Assembly (NCBI GenBank): GCA_942491345.1
Contig: CALOAN010000044.1
Coordinates: forward strand, 1 to 64,000
Source: JAHEEL01 sp942491345
GTDB taxonomy: Bacteria > Actinomycetota > Acidimicrobiia > Spongiisociales > UBA5794
DNA length: 64,000 nucleotides
Direction of reading: 5' to 3'
The notes beneath the pieces are model-generated. The model saw only the letters and a program-made list of their open reading frames with translations, did no database searches and was not told the origin of the DNA. Below, piece after piece: positions 52,501 through 64,000 of this stretch (position 1 is the first letter of the stretch; the number at the start of each line of letters is the position of its first letter). A program made the translations under genes and the position numbers.

Positions 52501-52663
52501 GCGTTTCCTCGGCGAAACGACCGCCGCTCGTGCCTGGCTCCACTCGTTCAACTACGAGTCGGACGCTGAAGACTCACGCTTTCGGTCACACGTGTGGGAG
52601 TGGGCACGAAGGTTCGCCCAGGAATCGGCAGACTCCGCCGACGAATCCCCTCATTCTGACTGA
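49547..52663 (+). CDS. Giant polytopic membrane protein with C-terminal serine-hydrolase-like domain
   Basis: The 1038-residue product starts at GTG (AGGGAGGGCGAGTC upstream). The N-terminal ~85 residues read VELRVHGVAGGTPEQNLGDPHPIKISGDNQAGVYRRRS, a cytosolic motif rather like an alpha/beta-hydrolase oxyanion strand (RVHGV). About 14 TM helices span residues ~88-765. The C-terminal ~240 residues carry IILAHSQGTMLTTAALLSL (nucleophile-elbow-like A-H-S-Q-G, about residue 836), FVTYGCMLERLFGRAW and GRYTDYLGGRVFAP with Asp and His. This suggests a lipase or esterase domain split by the membrane region. It closes the DUF2589 operon, 131 bp after the preceding gene. Confidence 0.75.
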   Translation: MTTFNDPDFQAQDYGETMPEFADAGIVRIPAGVVELRVHGVAGGTPEQNLGDPHPIKISGDNQAGVYRRRSKLNSGPQRTVEAYNWSSMNSGRTARAFWLVLFPFAAVNFAGWLLPADMREPRPIGSTDSERKTPWEKVKSSPVNPWNNRMVAQMCVRGMALAITAIVMLGIATISVDIVGLQCGAENACSQPWWFAWFEPIRTSSILDGQPTRFAIVGTLVPVAALGGLWLLSRQSSTYDQYGVRSRNEASGPSERSKGPVGRHVDTIRLDTVDFWQSPDAAYIQGWLHTSVALGTLAVMLAASMRVLAPNSPHHGTFLFLAIAAAGLLVVLVVFVGMVSFMSQIPRSWLRRSDSPRWRPRQTWIPSLVAGFLLSWVALLGWGAKGTLDTGSPVLEPIRNGLIVATLLGGSLIFALAMLVGAWRVMTTIIAVGLMWYFVLAPQNGVVGEPPFVVDVGGAWAWIVAEVLAAAVFLAIVWWRSNAQNPLWWRSTPSRVDEAHRHGLLWIVGSAGVLAGIGMGADARNDGNPLIVFAVATSVVLVFLLVSFSMRLSIGRAQRRLDAPEPGTMRSGTTFVMAAVAMCSILAMVASTTVWISKALGDAVAHSGVTQVGAGQIEYPAEAGWFALAAFVGFVVLFGIIAIRIGTLRWFRWRNDVAKGICEEYDVVPPPALSDEPPRCEPLRDPATQDVGDHYGWRLKYAKRIRTRRLWANLIDEIDWMITSAVMATLAALGASVVARMRDEQPGGHVDDAVAIATWVLTFLAIAVFFLVRSARDDRQLRGTVGILWEVMGFFPRRFHPLAPPCYSERTVIELRNRVIEYTKADDDGGKIILAHSQGTMLTTAALLSLNGPPPTIPAPKQAVPKGSELDHLAFVTYGCMLERLFGRAWPDQLQKQYLVNLKARIEHGPNGPKEWAMSDTPLAYPTPNGPTRWMNFGRYTDYLGGRVFAPLQPKPTPNSRFGEWDVDVRPRDDIMFQDPTRRWRFLGETTAARAWLHSFNYESDAEDSRFRSHVWEWARRFAQESADSADESPHSD

Positions 52664-52912
52664 CCGATTCACAACGCGCTCGATCATCGCCGCCCGTCAA
52701 TCGCTTGGCGTCATATCGGCGCGGCCGAGAACGCCCCTGGTGTGGCTCGACAAGCGGCGGGAACAGAGCCGGCGAGCTCAGAGTCGTGTGCCGCTCCGGA
52801 CGAGTTCGCGGTCGGTCGCAGCGGCTGTCCTGACAGGCCGCGGTCCTTTTGCCTTGAGTTGGCGTGACGTATCGTCGATGGTTCGAGGGCACGGCAACAG
52901 GAAGTGGTGGAA

Positions 52913-54040
52913 ATGCGCAGAATGTTCATGGTGGCAGCCGCCGCTTCCTTGGTCGTCTCGGCGTGCACTTCCAGTTCTGACGACACAACCGCCGCGGAAC
53001 CCAGCTCGACGGTGACCATAGCGGCGACCACAACCACGGCGGATGCGTCGACCACCACAACAGCGGCGACCACAACCACTGCGGCGACCAGCACAACCAC
53101 CGTTCCGACAGCCGCGGGAACGATGGACGATCCGGTTCCGGCCGGCACATGGGCGAGCGTCGGTGCGGTTGATCTCGTCGTTCTCGCGAACGAGCCCGAC
53201 GCCACCGAACGGGTGCTCGCCGAGAACGAGTTCAACACGGCGCCCGAACCGGGGAACCGTTTTGTGATGTGGCGCGTCGCCGTCGCCAATGCCGGCGAGC
53301 AGACGACACCGCTCCTCGCCGAAGTGTCCTTCGCCGTCGCCGGCCCTTCGACCGTCGTCTACAACACGTCCGCCAACTGCGGCGTGATCCCCGAACAGCT
53401 CGACGAGTTCCGCGACGTGTTCCCGGGTGGCACGGTCGAAGGAAATCTCTGCTGGGAAGTCTCTGACGAGGACGCGGGGGCGTTGGTGCTTCTCGTCGAC
53501 GAGTTCGCCTTCTCGAGTGAACGGATGGTCTTCGCGTCCGCCGGGACGAACGTCCCGCTGTTTGTCGACTACCCGACGCCGGTGCCGCCGGAGATGGACG
53601 GTCCGCTCGGGACGAGAGGCAACCCCTATCCGATCGGCGAAACGATCGCCGTCGGCGAATGGGACGTCACGGTCACCGACGTGGCCGAAGACGCGACAGC
53701 CGACGTCCTCGCTGAGAACTCGTTCAACGAGGAGCCGGCAGACGGGCACCAGTTCTTCATGGTCGGCATCGAAGCCACCTACAACGGCGAGGCGTCGGAT
53801 TTCCTCTTCGCGTCAACCTCCTTCAGCACCGTCGGTCCGCGTGCAGTGGCGTACACCGGCGAAGACACCTGCGGCGTGGTCCCCGGCGAGATCGAGGTCT
53901 TCTCCGAGGTATTCCCCGGCGGGACCGTGGCGGGCAATCTGTGTTGGTCCGTCAGGAACGACGATGTGGGCGGCCTCGTCCTCTACGTCCAGGAGGCCGT
54001 CACCCTCGATGGAGGACCGATCTTCTTCGGCCTGCGCTGA
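52913..54040 (+). CDS. Lipoprotein with two tandem DUF4352-like domains
   Basis: From the ATG at 52913 the 375-residue product has a signal peptide and lipobox VVSAC, a long Thr/Ala linker (STTTTAATTTTAATSTTT), and two homologous domains. The first (about 80-210) has AENEFNTAPEPGNRFVMWRVAVANAG, TSANCGVIPEQLDEFRDVFPGGTVEGNLCWEV. The second (about 250-375) has AENSFNEEPADGHQFFMVGIEATYNG, GEDTCGVVPGEIEVFSEVFPGGTVAGNLCWSV. Each keeps a Cys pair (NCGV ... LCW or TCGV ... LCW), a likely disulfide. The fold resembles DUF4352, an extracellular immunoglobulin-like binding domain. Envelope function unknown. Confidence 0.85.
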   Translation: MRRMFMVAAAASLVVSACTSSSDDTTAAEPSSTVTIAATTTTADASTTTTAATTTTAATSTTTVPTAAGTMDDPVPAGTWASVGAVDLVVLANEPDATERVLAENEFNTAPEPGNRFVMWRVAVANAGEQTTPLLAEVSFAVAGPSTVVYNTSANCGVIPEQLDEFRDVFPGGTVEGNLCWEVSDEDAGALVLLVDEFAFSSERMVFASAGTNVPLFVDYPTPVPPEMDGPLGTRGNPYPIGETIAVGEWDVTVTDVAEDATADVLAENSFNEEPADGHQFFMVGIEATYNGEASDFLFASTSFSTVGPRAVAYTGEDTCGVVPGEIEVFSEVFPGGTVAGNLCWSVRNDDVGGLVLYVQEAVTLDGGPIFFGLR

Positions 54041-54112
54041 CGGCAGCACGGTTCGGGCCCGGATGGGAAGAAACGACCGGAACGCAATCTGTCGACCCCG
54101 TACACTCAGCGC

Positions 54113-55441
54113 GTGCCTGAGACTCGATATGCACGGAGCGGGGACGTCAACATCGCCTATCAGGTGGTCGGTGATGGCCCGACCGACATCGTCTACGTTC
54201 CTGGATGGGTCTCGAATGTCGAGCTGATGTGGGACGACCCCGGTCTCGCAAGCTTCCTCAGGCGGCTCAGCTCGTTCGCCCGGCTGATCACCTTCGACAA
54301 AAGAGGCACCGGAGTGTCGGATCCTGTTCCGGTCGACAACCTGCCCGACTTCGAAACGCGGATGGACGACCTGCGCGCCGTGATGGACGCGGCCGGCAGC
54401 CGCAGCGCCACCATCTTCGGACACTCCGAGGGCGGCACTCTCTCGATCCTCTTCGCTGCGACACACCCCGAACGAACGGATGGACTCATCCTCACCGGTT
54501 CCTATGCGAAGCGCATCCGATCCGACGACTACCCATGGGCACCAACCGCCGAAGAGCGCGCCCGGGAAGTCGAAAACGTCGCGGAGACCTGGGGACAGAT
54601 CGACTGGCTGGAAGAGGTAGCACCCAGCCGGTCACACGATCCGGCGTTCCAGGCATGGTTCAGCCGTTTCCTGCGAATGTCGGCCAGCCCACGCGCCGCA
54701 GCCGCTCTCCTCGAAATGAACTCGGCCGCCGACGTCCGAGGGACTCTTGCAGCCGTCACCGCCCCCACGTTGCTGCTGTATCGGCAGGACGACCGGGACG
54801 TCAACATCGAAGAGGGCCGCTACATCGCGAACGCCATCGAAGGGGCACGCTTCGTCGAACTCCCCGGAGCCGACCACGTCTTCTGGGCGGGCGACTTCGA
54901 ACCGCTGCTCCAGGAGATCGAGGAGTTTGTGACCGGCCGGCGCGGATCGTCGGACCCCGAGCGGAGGCTGACAACCGTCCTATTCACGGACATCGTCGAC
55001 TCAACGCGGAATGCCGCCGAACTCGGTGACCTCAAATGGCGCCAAGTCCTCGAGCGCCACAATCGGCTGATCCGGAACGAACTCGCCAGGTGGAGCGGTG
55101 TCGAAGTCTCAACAACCGGAGACGGATTCCTCGCGACGTTCGACGGCCCGGCGCGGGCGATCAACGGTGCCCTCTCGATCGCAGCAACGGTCCCCGATCT
55201 CGACATGCACGTGCGCTGCGGCGTCCACACCGGGATGGTGGAGGTCGTCGGAAGCGACGTGGCCGGCCTTGCCGTCCATATCGGAGCGCGGATTGGGTCC
55301 CTTGCGCGGCCCGGCGAAGTCCTCGTGTCCAGCACCGTCAAGGACCTCGTCGCAGGATCGGGCTTCAGCTTCGAGGACCGCGGCACCCACATCCTCAAGG
55401 GCGTGCCGGACGAATGGCGGGTCTACGCCGCGCGCCGGTAG
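54113..55441 (+). CDS. Alpha/beta-hydrolase fused to class III adenylate cyclase
   Basis: The 442-residue protein has an N-terminal alpha/beta-hydrolase (YVPGWVSNVELMWDDP, FDKRGTGVSDPV, nucleophile elbow IFGHSEGGTLS with Ser105, PTLLLYRQDDRDVN with the acid, GADHVFW with the base His) and a C-terminal cyclase (residues ~283-440). Metal-binding Asp residues are in TVLFTDIVDST and VSTTGDGFLATF; the usual Asn of the G-x-x-x-N-x-x-x-R site is His in GLAVHIGARIG, as in several mycobacterial-type cyclases. This is the arrangement of Rv1900c. The GTG start lies 6 nt after TACACT (54101-54106) and has no ribosome site, a probable leaderless mRNA. Confidence 0.92.
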   Translation: MPETRYARSGDVNIAYQVVGDGPTDIVYVPGWVSNVELMWDDPGLASFLRRLSSFARLITFDKRGTGVSDPVPVDNLPDFETRMDDLRAVMDAAGSRSATIFGHSEGGTLSILFAATHPERTDGLILTGSYAKRIRSDDYPWAPTAEERAREVENVAETWGQIDWLEEVAPSRSHDPAFQAWFSRFLRMSASPRAAAALLEMNSAADVRGTLAAVTAPTLLLYRQDDRDVNIEEGRYIANAIEGARFVELPGADHVFWAGDFEPLLQEIEEFVTGRRGSSDPERRLTTVLFTDIVDSTRNAAELGDLKWRQVLERHNRLIRNELARWSGVEVSTTGDGFLATFDGPARAINGALSIAATVPDLDMHVRCGVHTGMVEVVGSDVAGLAVHIGARIGSLARPGEVLVSSTVKDLVAGSGFSFEDRGTHILKGVPDEWRVYAARR

Positions 55442-55529
55442 GCCGATACGTCGACAGCACATCAGCACATTTCAAGATCCCGTCGGTCAATGCCGATGTC
55501 TTTCTTCATAGAGGAAGAAGGAACGATCG

Positions 55530-55745
55530 ATGCAGGCGACCCAATGTCCGTCGTGTGGTCGGACCGACGGCAAACACTCCCATCCTCCGTTGGTGAGCAG
55601 CCCCGAACGTGCGACCGGTTCCATGAAGTGCGTGATCTGCTCGGGGGCACTCGCCGACCACGAGATCGGGGAACACGCCGCCCGTGTGGTTGAACGTCTC
55701 GCCGCCCTGGGGTTCCCCACCCCGGTGAACGTCGGGATGCCGTAG
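55530..55745 (+). CDS. Small zinc-ribbon-like protein
   Basis: The 71-residue product starts behind GAGGAAGAAGGAACGATCG. Two Cys-x2-Cys knuckles (CPSCG at residues 6-9 and CVIC near 34-37) separated by a His-Ser-His-Pro-Pro stretch can bind one zinc ion. The C-terminal helix is EIGEHAARVVERLAALGF. A role as a small zinc-ribbon or transcript-associated protein is possible; no family is recognised. Confidence 0.65.
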   Translation: MQATQCPSCGRTDGKHSHPPLVSSPERATGSMKCVICSGALADHEIGEHAARVVERLAALGFPTPVNVGMP

Positions 55746-55898
55746 GCCGAATCTCCGAGCCCGGATGACGGCCAACGGCGAGCAGTCGCGCCGCTACCCC
55801 ACGCCGAGACTGGGACGAAGCGAACACACGGAAGAGATAATCACTCCCCAACGTTGAGCATTCGACAACACTGCCGACCCTGCGACCAAAGGAACCGG

Positions 55899-56924
55899 AT
55901 GTTCGAGCTAGGACTCACCAGCTTCGCCGAGGCTCCACCCGAGCCCGTCGGTGGGAAGATCATCACGCACGGCGAACGCCTTCGCAACGTGATTGCAGAG
56001 ATCGAGAAGGCCGACCAGGTCGGACTCGACGTGTACGGATTGGGTGAACACCACCGCATCGATATGGCGGCTTCCGCACCGGCCATCACACTTGCTGCCG
56101 CCGCAGCACGGACGGAGCGGATCCGGCTCAGCTCAGCCGTCATCGTCCTCAGCTCGGCCGACCCGGTTCGCACGTTCCAGGACTTCTCGACGCTTGACCT
56201 CATCTCGTCGGGACGAGCCGAGTTGCTGGTCGGTCGGGGCTCCTTCATCGAGTCGTTCCCACTCTTCGGCCATGCGCTCGAGGATTACAACGAGCTATTC
56301 GCCGAGAAACTCGATCTCCTCGTACAGATTCGAGACCACGAGCGTGTTACGTGGAGCGGCGAGTTCCGAGCGCCGCTCCACGATCAGGCAATCTATCCGC
56401 GTCCGCACCAAGACCCGCTCCCGATCTGGGTAGGAGTCGGGGGAACACCGGCCTCGATCGTCCGGGCGGCAAAGTTGGGTCTGCCCGTAGCCCTCGCCAT
56501 CATCGGCGGAGACCCGGTTCGCTTCCGGGCGCTTTCCAGCCTCTACCGCAGGACCCTCACCGAGTCGGGTTTCGATCCGGAGGCGATACCGCTCGCCGTT
56601 CACGGTCTCGGTCACATCGCAGACTCCGACGAGGAAGCGGCCGACCAGGTGTACGCCTCGTTCACCGCCAATATGAACCGCATCGGGCGCGAACGTGGCT
56701 GGCCGCCGCTGACCCGAGATCAATTCGACTTGATGCGCAGCCCCGAGGGGTCGCTTGTCCTCGGCGACCCGGAGACGGTTGCCACGAAGATCCTTCGGTG
56801 GAAGGAAGTCCTCGGCATCGACCGCTTCATGCTCCATACCGCAGGAACCGTCCCCCACGAGGTAGCGATGCACTCCATCGACCTGCTCGGCACCAAAGTC
56901 TCCAACATCGTCCGCGGCACATAG
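55899..56924 (+). CDS. LLM-class flavin-dependent oxidoreductase
   Basis: From the ATG 55899 (AAAGGAACCGG upstream) the 341-residue product is a luciferase-like monooxygenase: FELGLTSFAEAPPEPV, ERLRNVIAEIEKADQVGLDVYGLGEHHRIDMAASAPAITLAAAAARTERIRLSSAVIVLSSADPVRTFQDFSTLDLISSGRAELLVGRGS and PLPIWVGVGGTPASIVRAAKLGLPVALAIIGGDP. Such enzymes use FMNH2 or F420H2. The R-A-E-L-L-V-G-R-G-S motif fits the FMN group that includes CE1758-like proteins. Substrate unknown. Confidence 0.92.
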   Translation: MFELGLTSFAEAPPEPVGGKIITHGERLRNVIAEIEKADQVGLDVYGLGEHHRIDMAASAPAITLAAAAARTERIRLSSAVIVLSSADPVRTFQDFSTLDLISSGRAELLVGRGSFIESFPLFGHALEDYNELFAEKLDLLVQIRDHERVTWSGEFRAPLHDQAIYPRPHQDPLPIWVGVGGTPASIVRAAKLGLPVALAIIGGDPVRFRALSSLYRRTLTESGFDPEAIPLAVHGLGHIADSDEEAADQVYASFTANMNRIGRERGWPPLTRDQFDLMRSPEGSLVLGDPETVATKILRWKEVLGIDRFMLHTAGTVPHEVAMHSIDLLGTKVSNIVRGT

Positions 56925-56927
56925 TTC

Positions 56928-57265
56928 CCCTCCCACACGAAGTGGGGGAGGGTGCCCGAGCGCAGCGAGGGCGGGAGGGGGCTCTGGGAGCTTGCATCGC
57001 GAAGATGAGGTCAGGCACAGGGTGCCCAAGCCAGCAGCGCGAGGGGGCTCTGGGAGGGCGAAGGAAGGGGGCAAGGGGCTCTGGGTCTTCGTCTCCACCA
57101 CCGAAGGTGGGGGAGACGCGGCCGAGCTGATGCTCGGCCGCAGAGGGGGCGGCCTGGGAGCTTGGATCACGAAGATGAGGCCTGCCGGGGATACCGACCG
57201 ATGGCGCACCAAGCCCTTCCCCACTTCGTGGTGGAGGCGAAGACCGGCCACAGGTAGGGTGACAT
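56928..57265 (+). repeat. Dispersed extragenic repeat, copy 2 (composite)
   Basis: This 338-bp gap holds no gene. It contains, in order, the module CCTCCCACACGAAGTGGGGGAGGG with TGCCCGAGCGCAGCGAGGGCGGGAGGGGG; two copies of GGGGGCTCTGGGAG; CTTCGTCTCCACCACCGAAGGTGGGGGAGAC; and GCCGAGC-TGAT-GCTCGGC (57121-57138) followed by CGCAGAGGGGGCGGCCTGGGAG. Parts match the copies at 41221-41290 and 63884-63995. The first hairpin sits directly after the oxidoreductase stop, and the last ends just before the promoter of the next gene. Confidence 0.85.
57120..57139 (+). repeat. Hairpin with compensatory base-pair change (copy 2)
   Basis: GGCCGAGC-TGAT-GCTCGGCC, an 8-bp stem extendable outward. The homologous hairpin in copy 3 (63917-63936) reads GACCGAGC-TGAT-GCTCGGTC: both sides changed so pairing is kept, indicating selection on structure. 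Confidence 0.85.
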
Positions 57266-57282
57266 AGCCTGAGGAGGTCTTC

Positions 57283-57714
57283 TTGATCAACACTCCAACG
57301 CTGAGCCACAAGGACGCTGTCGTCGTGCTCCATGCCGTCAAAAGCGAACTCGAGCGCCGCAACAAGGGTGCGGCGGTGGCCATCGTCGACGAACACGGCG
57401 AGCTCCTTGCGTTCGTACGGACCGACGGTTGCAGGCTGCCGTCGATCATCATCGCCATGAACAAGGCATACACGGCGGCGCGGGAGCAGGACGAATCATT
57501 CGTGGTAGGGGAACGGTCTCGCACCGAGGGTTTCCCGATGACCAACTACGGCGAGCTGCGGTACGTGTCGTGGGGCGGAGGGTTCCCTCTCGTCGCTGAC
57601 GGTCGGGTCGTCGGCGCCGTCGGGGTCTCCGGTCTCCCGGAAGCGGAAGACATGGAGCTTGCGCAGCTCGGTATCGACGCGTTCGAGAAGAACCTCGCCG
57701 CCGGTCGCGGCTGA
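57283..57714 (+). CDS. GlcG/HbpS-family protein
   Basis: TTG 57283 lies 5 nt after GAGGAGG, so it is the start; the product has 143 residues. Sequence shows the GlcG (DUF336) pattern: SHKDAVVVLHAVKSELERRNKGAAVAIVDEHGELLAFVRTDGCRLPSIIIAMNKAYTAA, with GEL...R.DG and the MNKAYTA helix, then GFPLVADGRVVGAVGVSGLPEAEDMELAQLGI. Members include GlcG and the heme-binding HbpS; the ligand here is unknown. Confidence 0.88.
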   Translation: MINTPTLSHKDAVVVLHAVKSELERRNKGAAVAIVDEHGELLAFVRTDGCRLPSIIIAMNKAYTAAREQDESFVVGERSRTEGFPMTNYGELRYVSWGGGFPLVADGRVVGAVGVSGLPEAEDMELAQLGIDAFEKNLAAGRG

Positions 57715-57824
57715 GGACCCCCTACGTGCGGTGCCGGCGGAACCGCAATCTCCTTCTCGAATCGTCAACAGCGACCCTATGTTGTTCGGATCCCACTCGG
57801 GGGGCCGGCCGGCCGTGAGGAACC

Positions 57825-62428
<4,604 letters not shown>

Positions 62429-62429
<1 letters not shown>

Positions 62430-63868
62430 TGGGCTCACCAACGGGATTCCAGGAAATCGATCGTCGCCAACCCGGCACACTTCCGGTCGAGCAACGACGC
62501 AGGAACTTCCTCGAGTTCTCGATCCCTCTCTCGAGTGCAGAAGTGTCCGAGCAGGGTGCCCGGTGCATCGACTGCGGCATCCCCTACTGCCACTCCGGAT
62601 GCCCCGTCGACAACCTCATCCCGGATTGGAACGACCTTGTCTACCGCGGCCGGTGGCGTGAGGCGATCGATGTCCTGCACTCGACGAACAACTTCCCCGA
62701 GTTCACCGGGCGGGTGTGCCCCGCTCCGTGTGAGGAGGCATGCACGCTCAACCTCCACGATGCCCCTGTGTCGATCAAGGCGATCGAGTACTCAATCATC
62801 GAGAAGGCGTGGAGGAAACGCTGGATCGAACCCAAGATTCCGAGCCGACGCACCGACAAGCGCGTTGCCGTCGTCGGATCAGGACCATCCGGTCTGGCAG
62901 CCGCCCAACAGCTCGCCCGCGCCGGACACAGCGTGGAGGTGTTCGAGAAGAACGCCAAGATCGGCGGTCTGCTCCGCTACGGCATCCCGGACTTCAAACT
63001 CGACAAGGACGCCATCGACCGACGGATGGCACAGATGCAGGCAGAAGGTGTCGAGTTCCGGGTCAACCGGCACATCGGTGTGAACTGGCCGGCCGAGCGC
63101 CTCCTCAACGAATACGAAGCGGTCGTTTTGGCCGCCGGGTGTGAGCAGCCGCGAGACCTCACCGTTCCCGGTCGAGACCTCGACGGCGTCCACTTCGCAA
63201 TGCCGTTTCTCACGCAGCAGAACCGCAGAGTCGGCAACGAACCGCTCGGCCATCAGGCGACGATCTCCGCGGAAGGGAAACACGTCATCGTGATCGGCGG
63301 CGGAGACACAGGAGCCGATTGCGTCGGGACGTCGAACCGGCAGGGTGCCGCCTCGGTCACGCAACTCGAACTCCTTCCGAAGCCACCTGAACACCCGAAC
63401 AAGTCGCTTGTGTGGCCGGACTGGCCAAACAAACTGCGCACGTCAACGTCGCATGACGAGGGCTGCGAACGTTTGTGGTCGGTCTCGACCACATCGTTCG
63501 AGGGCTCGGATCGGAAAGTCGAGACCCTCCGTGGGACAGGCGTCGAATGGCAACAAGTCGATGGCCGTTGGGAGATGACCGAAGTCGCCGGGACTGAGTT
63601 CGAGCTCAAGGCCGATCTCGTGCTGCTGGCGATGGGTTTCGTCAGCCCGGTCCACGATGGTCTTCTCGAGCAAATCGGCGTCGGCTTCGATCAGCGCGGC
63701 AACGTGGCAGCGAATGACACCGACTACGGAACCAGCATCCCCGGTGTCTTCGCTGCCGGCGACATGCGCCGCGGCCAGTCCCTCGTCGTCTGGGCCATCC
63801 GAGAAGGCCGCCAATGCGCCCGCGCGGTAGACGAATACCTGATGGGCAGAACCGATTTGCCCGAGTAG
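62429..63868 (+). CDS. gltD: Glutamate synthase (NADPH) small subunit
   Basis: The 479-residue protein has the N-terminal 4Fe-4S cysteines (CIDCGIPYCHSGCPVDN and CPAPCEEACTLN), the FAD-binding GSGPSGLAAAQQLARAGHSVEVFEK and the NADPH-binding VIGGGDTGADCVG. It transfers electrons from NADPH through FAD and iron-sulfur clusters to the large subunit's FMN. The ATG overlaps the gltB stop. After the stop comes the CTCTCCCACC-GCAA-GGTGGGGGAG hairpin of the repeat family, likely used as terminator. Confidence 0.98.
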
Positions 63869-63883
63869 GAACCGATTCTCCGT

Positions 63884-63995
63884 CTCTCCCACCGCAAGGT
63901 GGGGGAGGGACACGCGGACCGAGCTGATGCTCGGTCGCAGAGGGGGCGTTTGGGAGCAGGCACATAACGATGCGGCCTGCCGCGAGCCCTCGGTC
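63884..63995 (+). repeat. Dispersed extragenic repeat, copy 3; terminator of gltBD
   Basis: Begins with the hairpin CTCTCCCACC-GCAA-GGTGGGGGAGGG (63884-63909) directly after gltD and continues with GACCGAGC-TGAT-GCTCGGTC (63917-63936), CGCAGAGGGGGCGTTTGGGAG and CACATAACGATGCGGCCTGCCG. Compare copy 2: ACGAAGATGAGGCCTGCCG. The order of modules is kept. The element is cut by the window end. Confidence 0.85.
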
Positions 63996-64000
63996 CGTCG

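Overview
The window is a high-GC chromosomal segment, about 63-65% G+C by eye, from an actinobacterium. The signs are GTG and TTG starts, many starts with an upstream -10-like hexamer but no Shine-Dalgarno, NarL-type kinase/regulator/ABC modules, class III cyclases fused to other domains, SARP-type regulators and a long glutamate synthase. I lean towards an Acidimicrobiia-like lineage, but that is inference. No rRNA, confident tRNA or CRISPR array was seen.

Layout. 1-1018 is a decayed IS1182-type transposase running off the left edge. 1387-4271 is a SARP/AfsR-type regulator broken by one frameshift. 4.3-8.4 kb holds small single genes: an NTF2-like lipoprotein, DJ-1/PfpI, a CAT-like acetyltransferase between two related hairpins, SnoaL-like, and a small CxxC protein. 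8.6-12.7 kb is a minus-strand module of histidine kinase, response regulator, ABC ATPase and permease. 12.8-17.1 kb is one secreted 1435-residue protein in which a GH16 glucanase domain interrupts a carbohydrate-binding-like domain. 17.3-23.4 kb contains small membrane proteins, a VOC protein, Pcm, archease plus RtcB (RNA ligation) and an RRM protein. 23.45-25.4 kb has PadR, a membrane protein and a lipoprotein.

25.6-36.6 kb is a carbohydrate region: GT4 plus glycogen-debranching-like enzyme (translationally coupled), a LiaF-like protein, MarR plus membrane protein under a palindromic operator, then GT4, an (alpha/alpha)-toroid-like protein and a GH130 phosphorylase in tight coupling, and a third GT4 on the opposite strand. 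Its product is not evident from sequence.

36.8-44.8 kb holds a monooxygenase-like protein and HAD pair, a cyclase with a YheO-like PAS region, DUF3830, TetR plus UspA-like, a lipoprotein, an SDR, a patatin and membrane proteins. 44.9-52.7 kb is the most unexplained part. A minus-strand pair (a DUF5671-like membrane protein and an anchored protein) is divergent from a plus-strand run of four: a DUF2589 protein, two unknown soluble proteins and a roughly 1040-residue polytopic membrane protein ending in a serine-hydrolase-like domain. 52.9-57.7 kb has a tandem-domain lipoprotein, an alpha/beta-hydrolase/cyclase fusion, a zinc-ribbon-like protein, an LLM flavin oxidoreductase and a GlcG-like protein. 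57.8-63.9 kb is gltB-gltD.

Two signals cut across the genes. A dispersed extragenic repeat family lies at about 41.2, 56.9-57.2 and 63.9 kb, and its hairpin carries a compensatory base-pair change. A recurrent -10-like hexamer (TAGGTT, TAGGGT or TACACT) sits 6-8 nt before several start codons, suggesting leaderless mRNAs.
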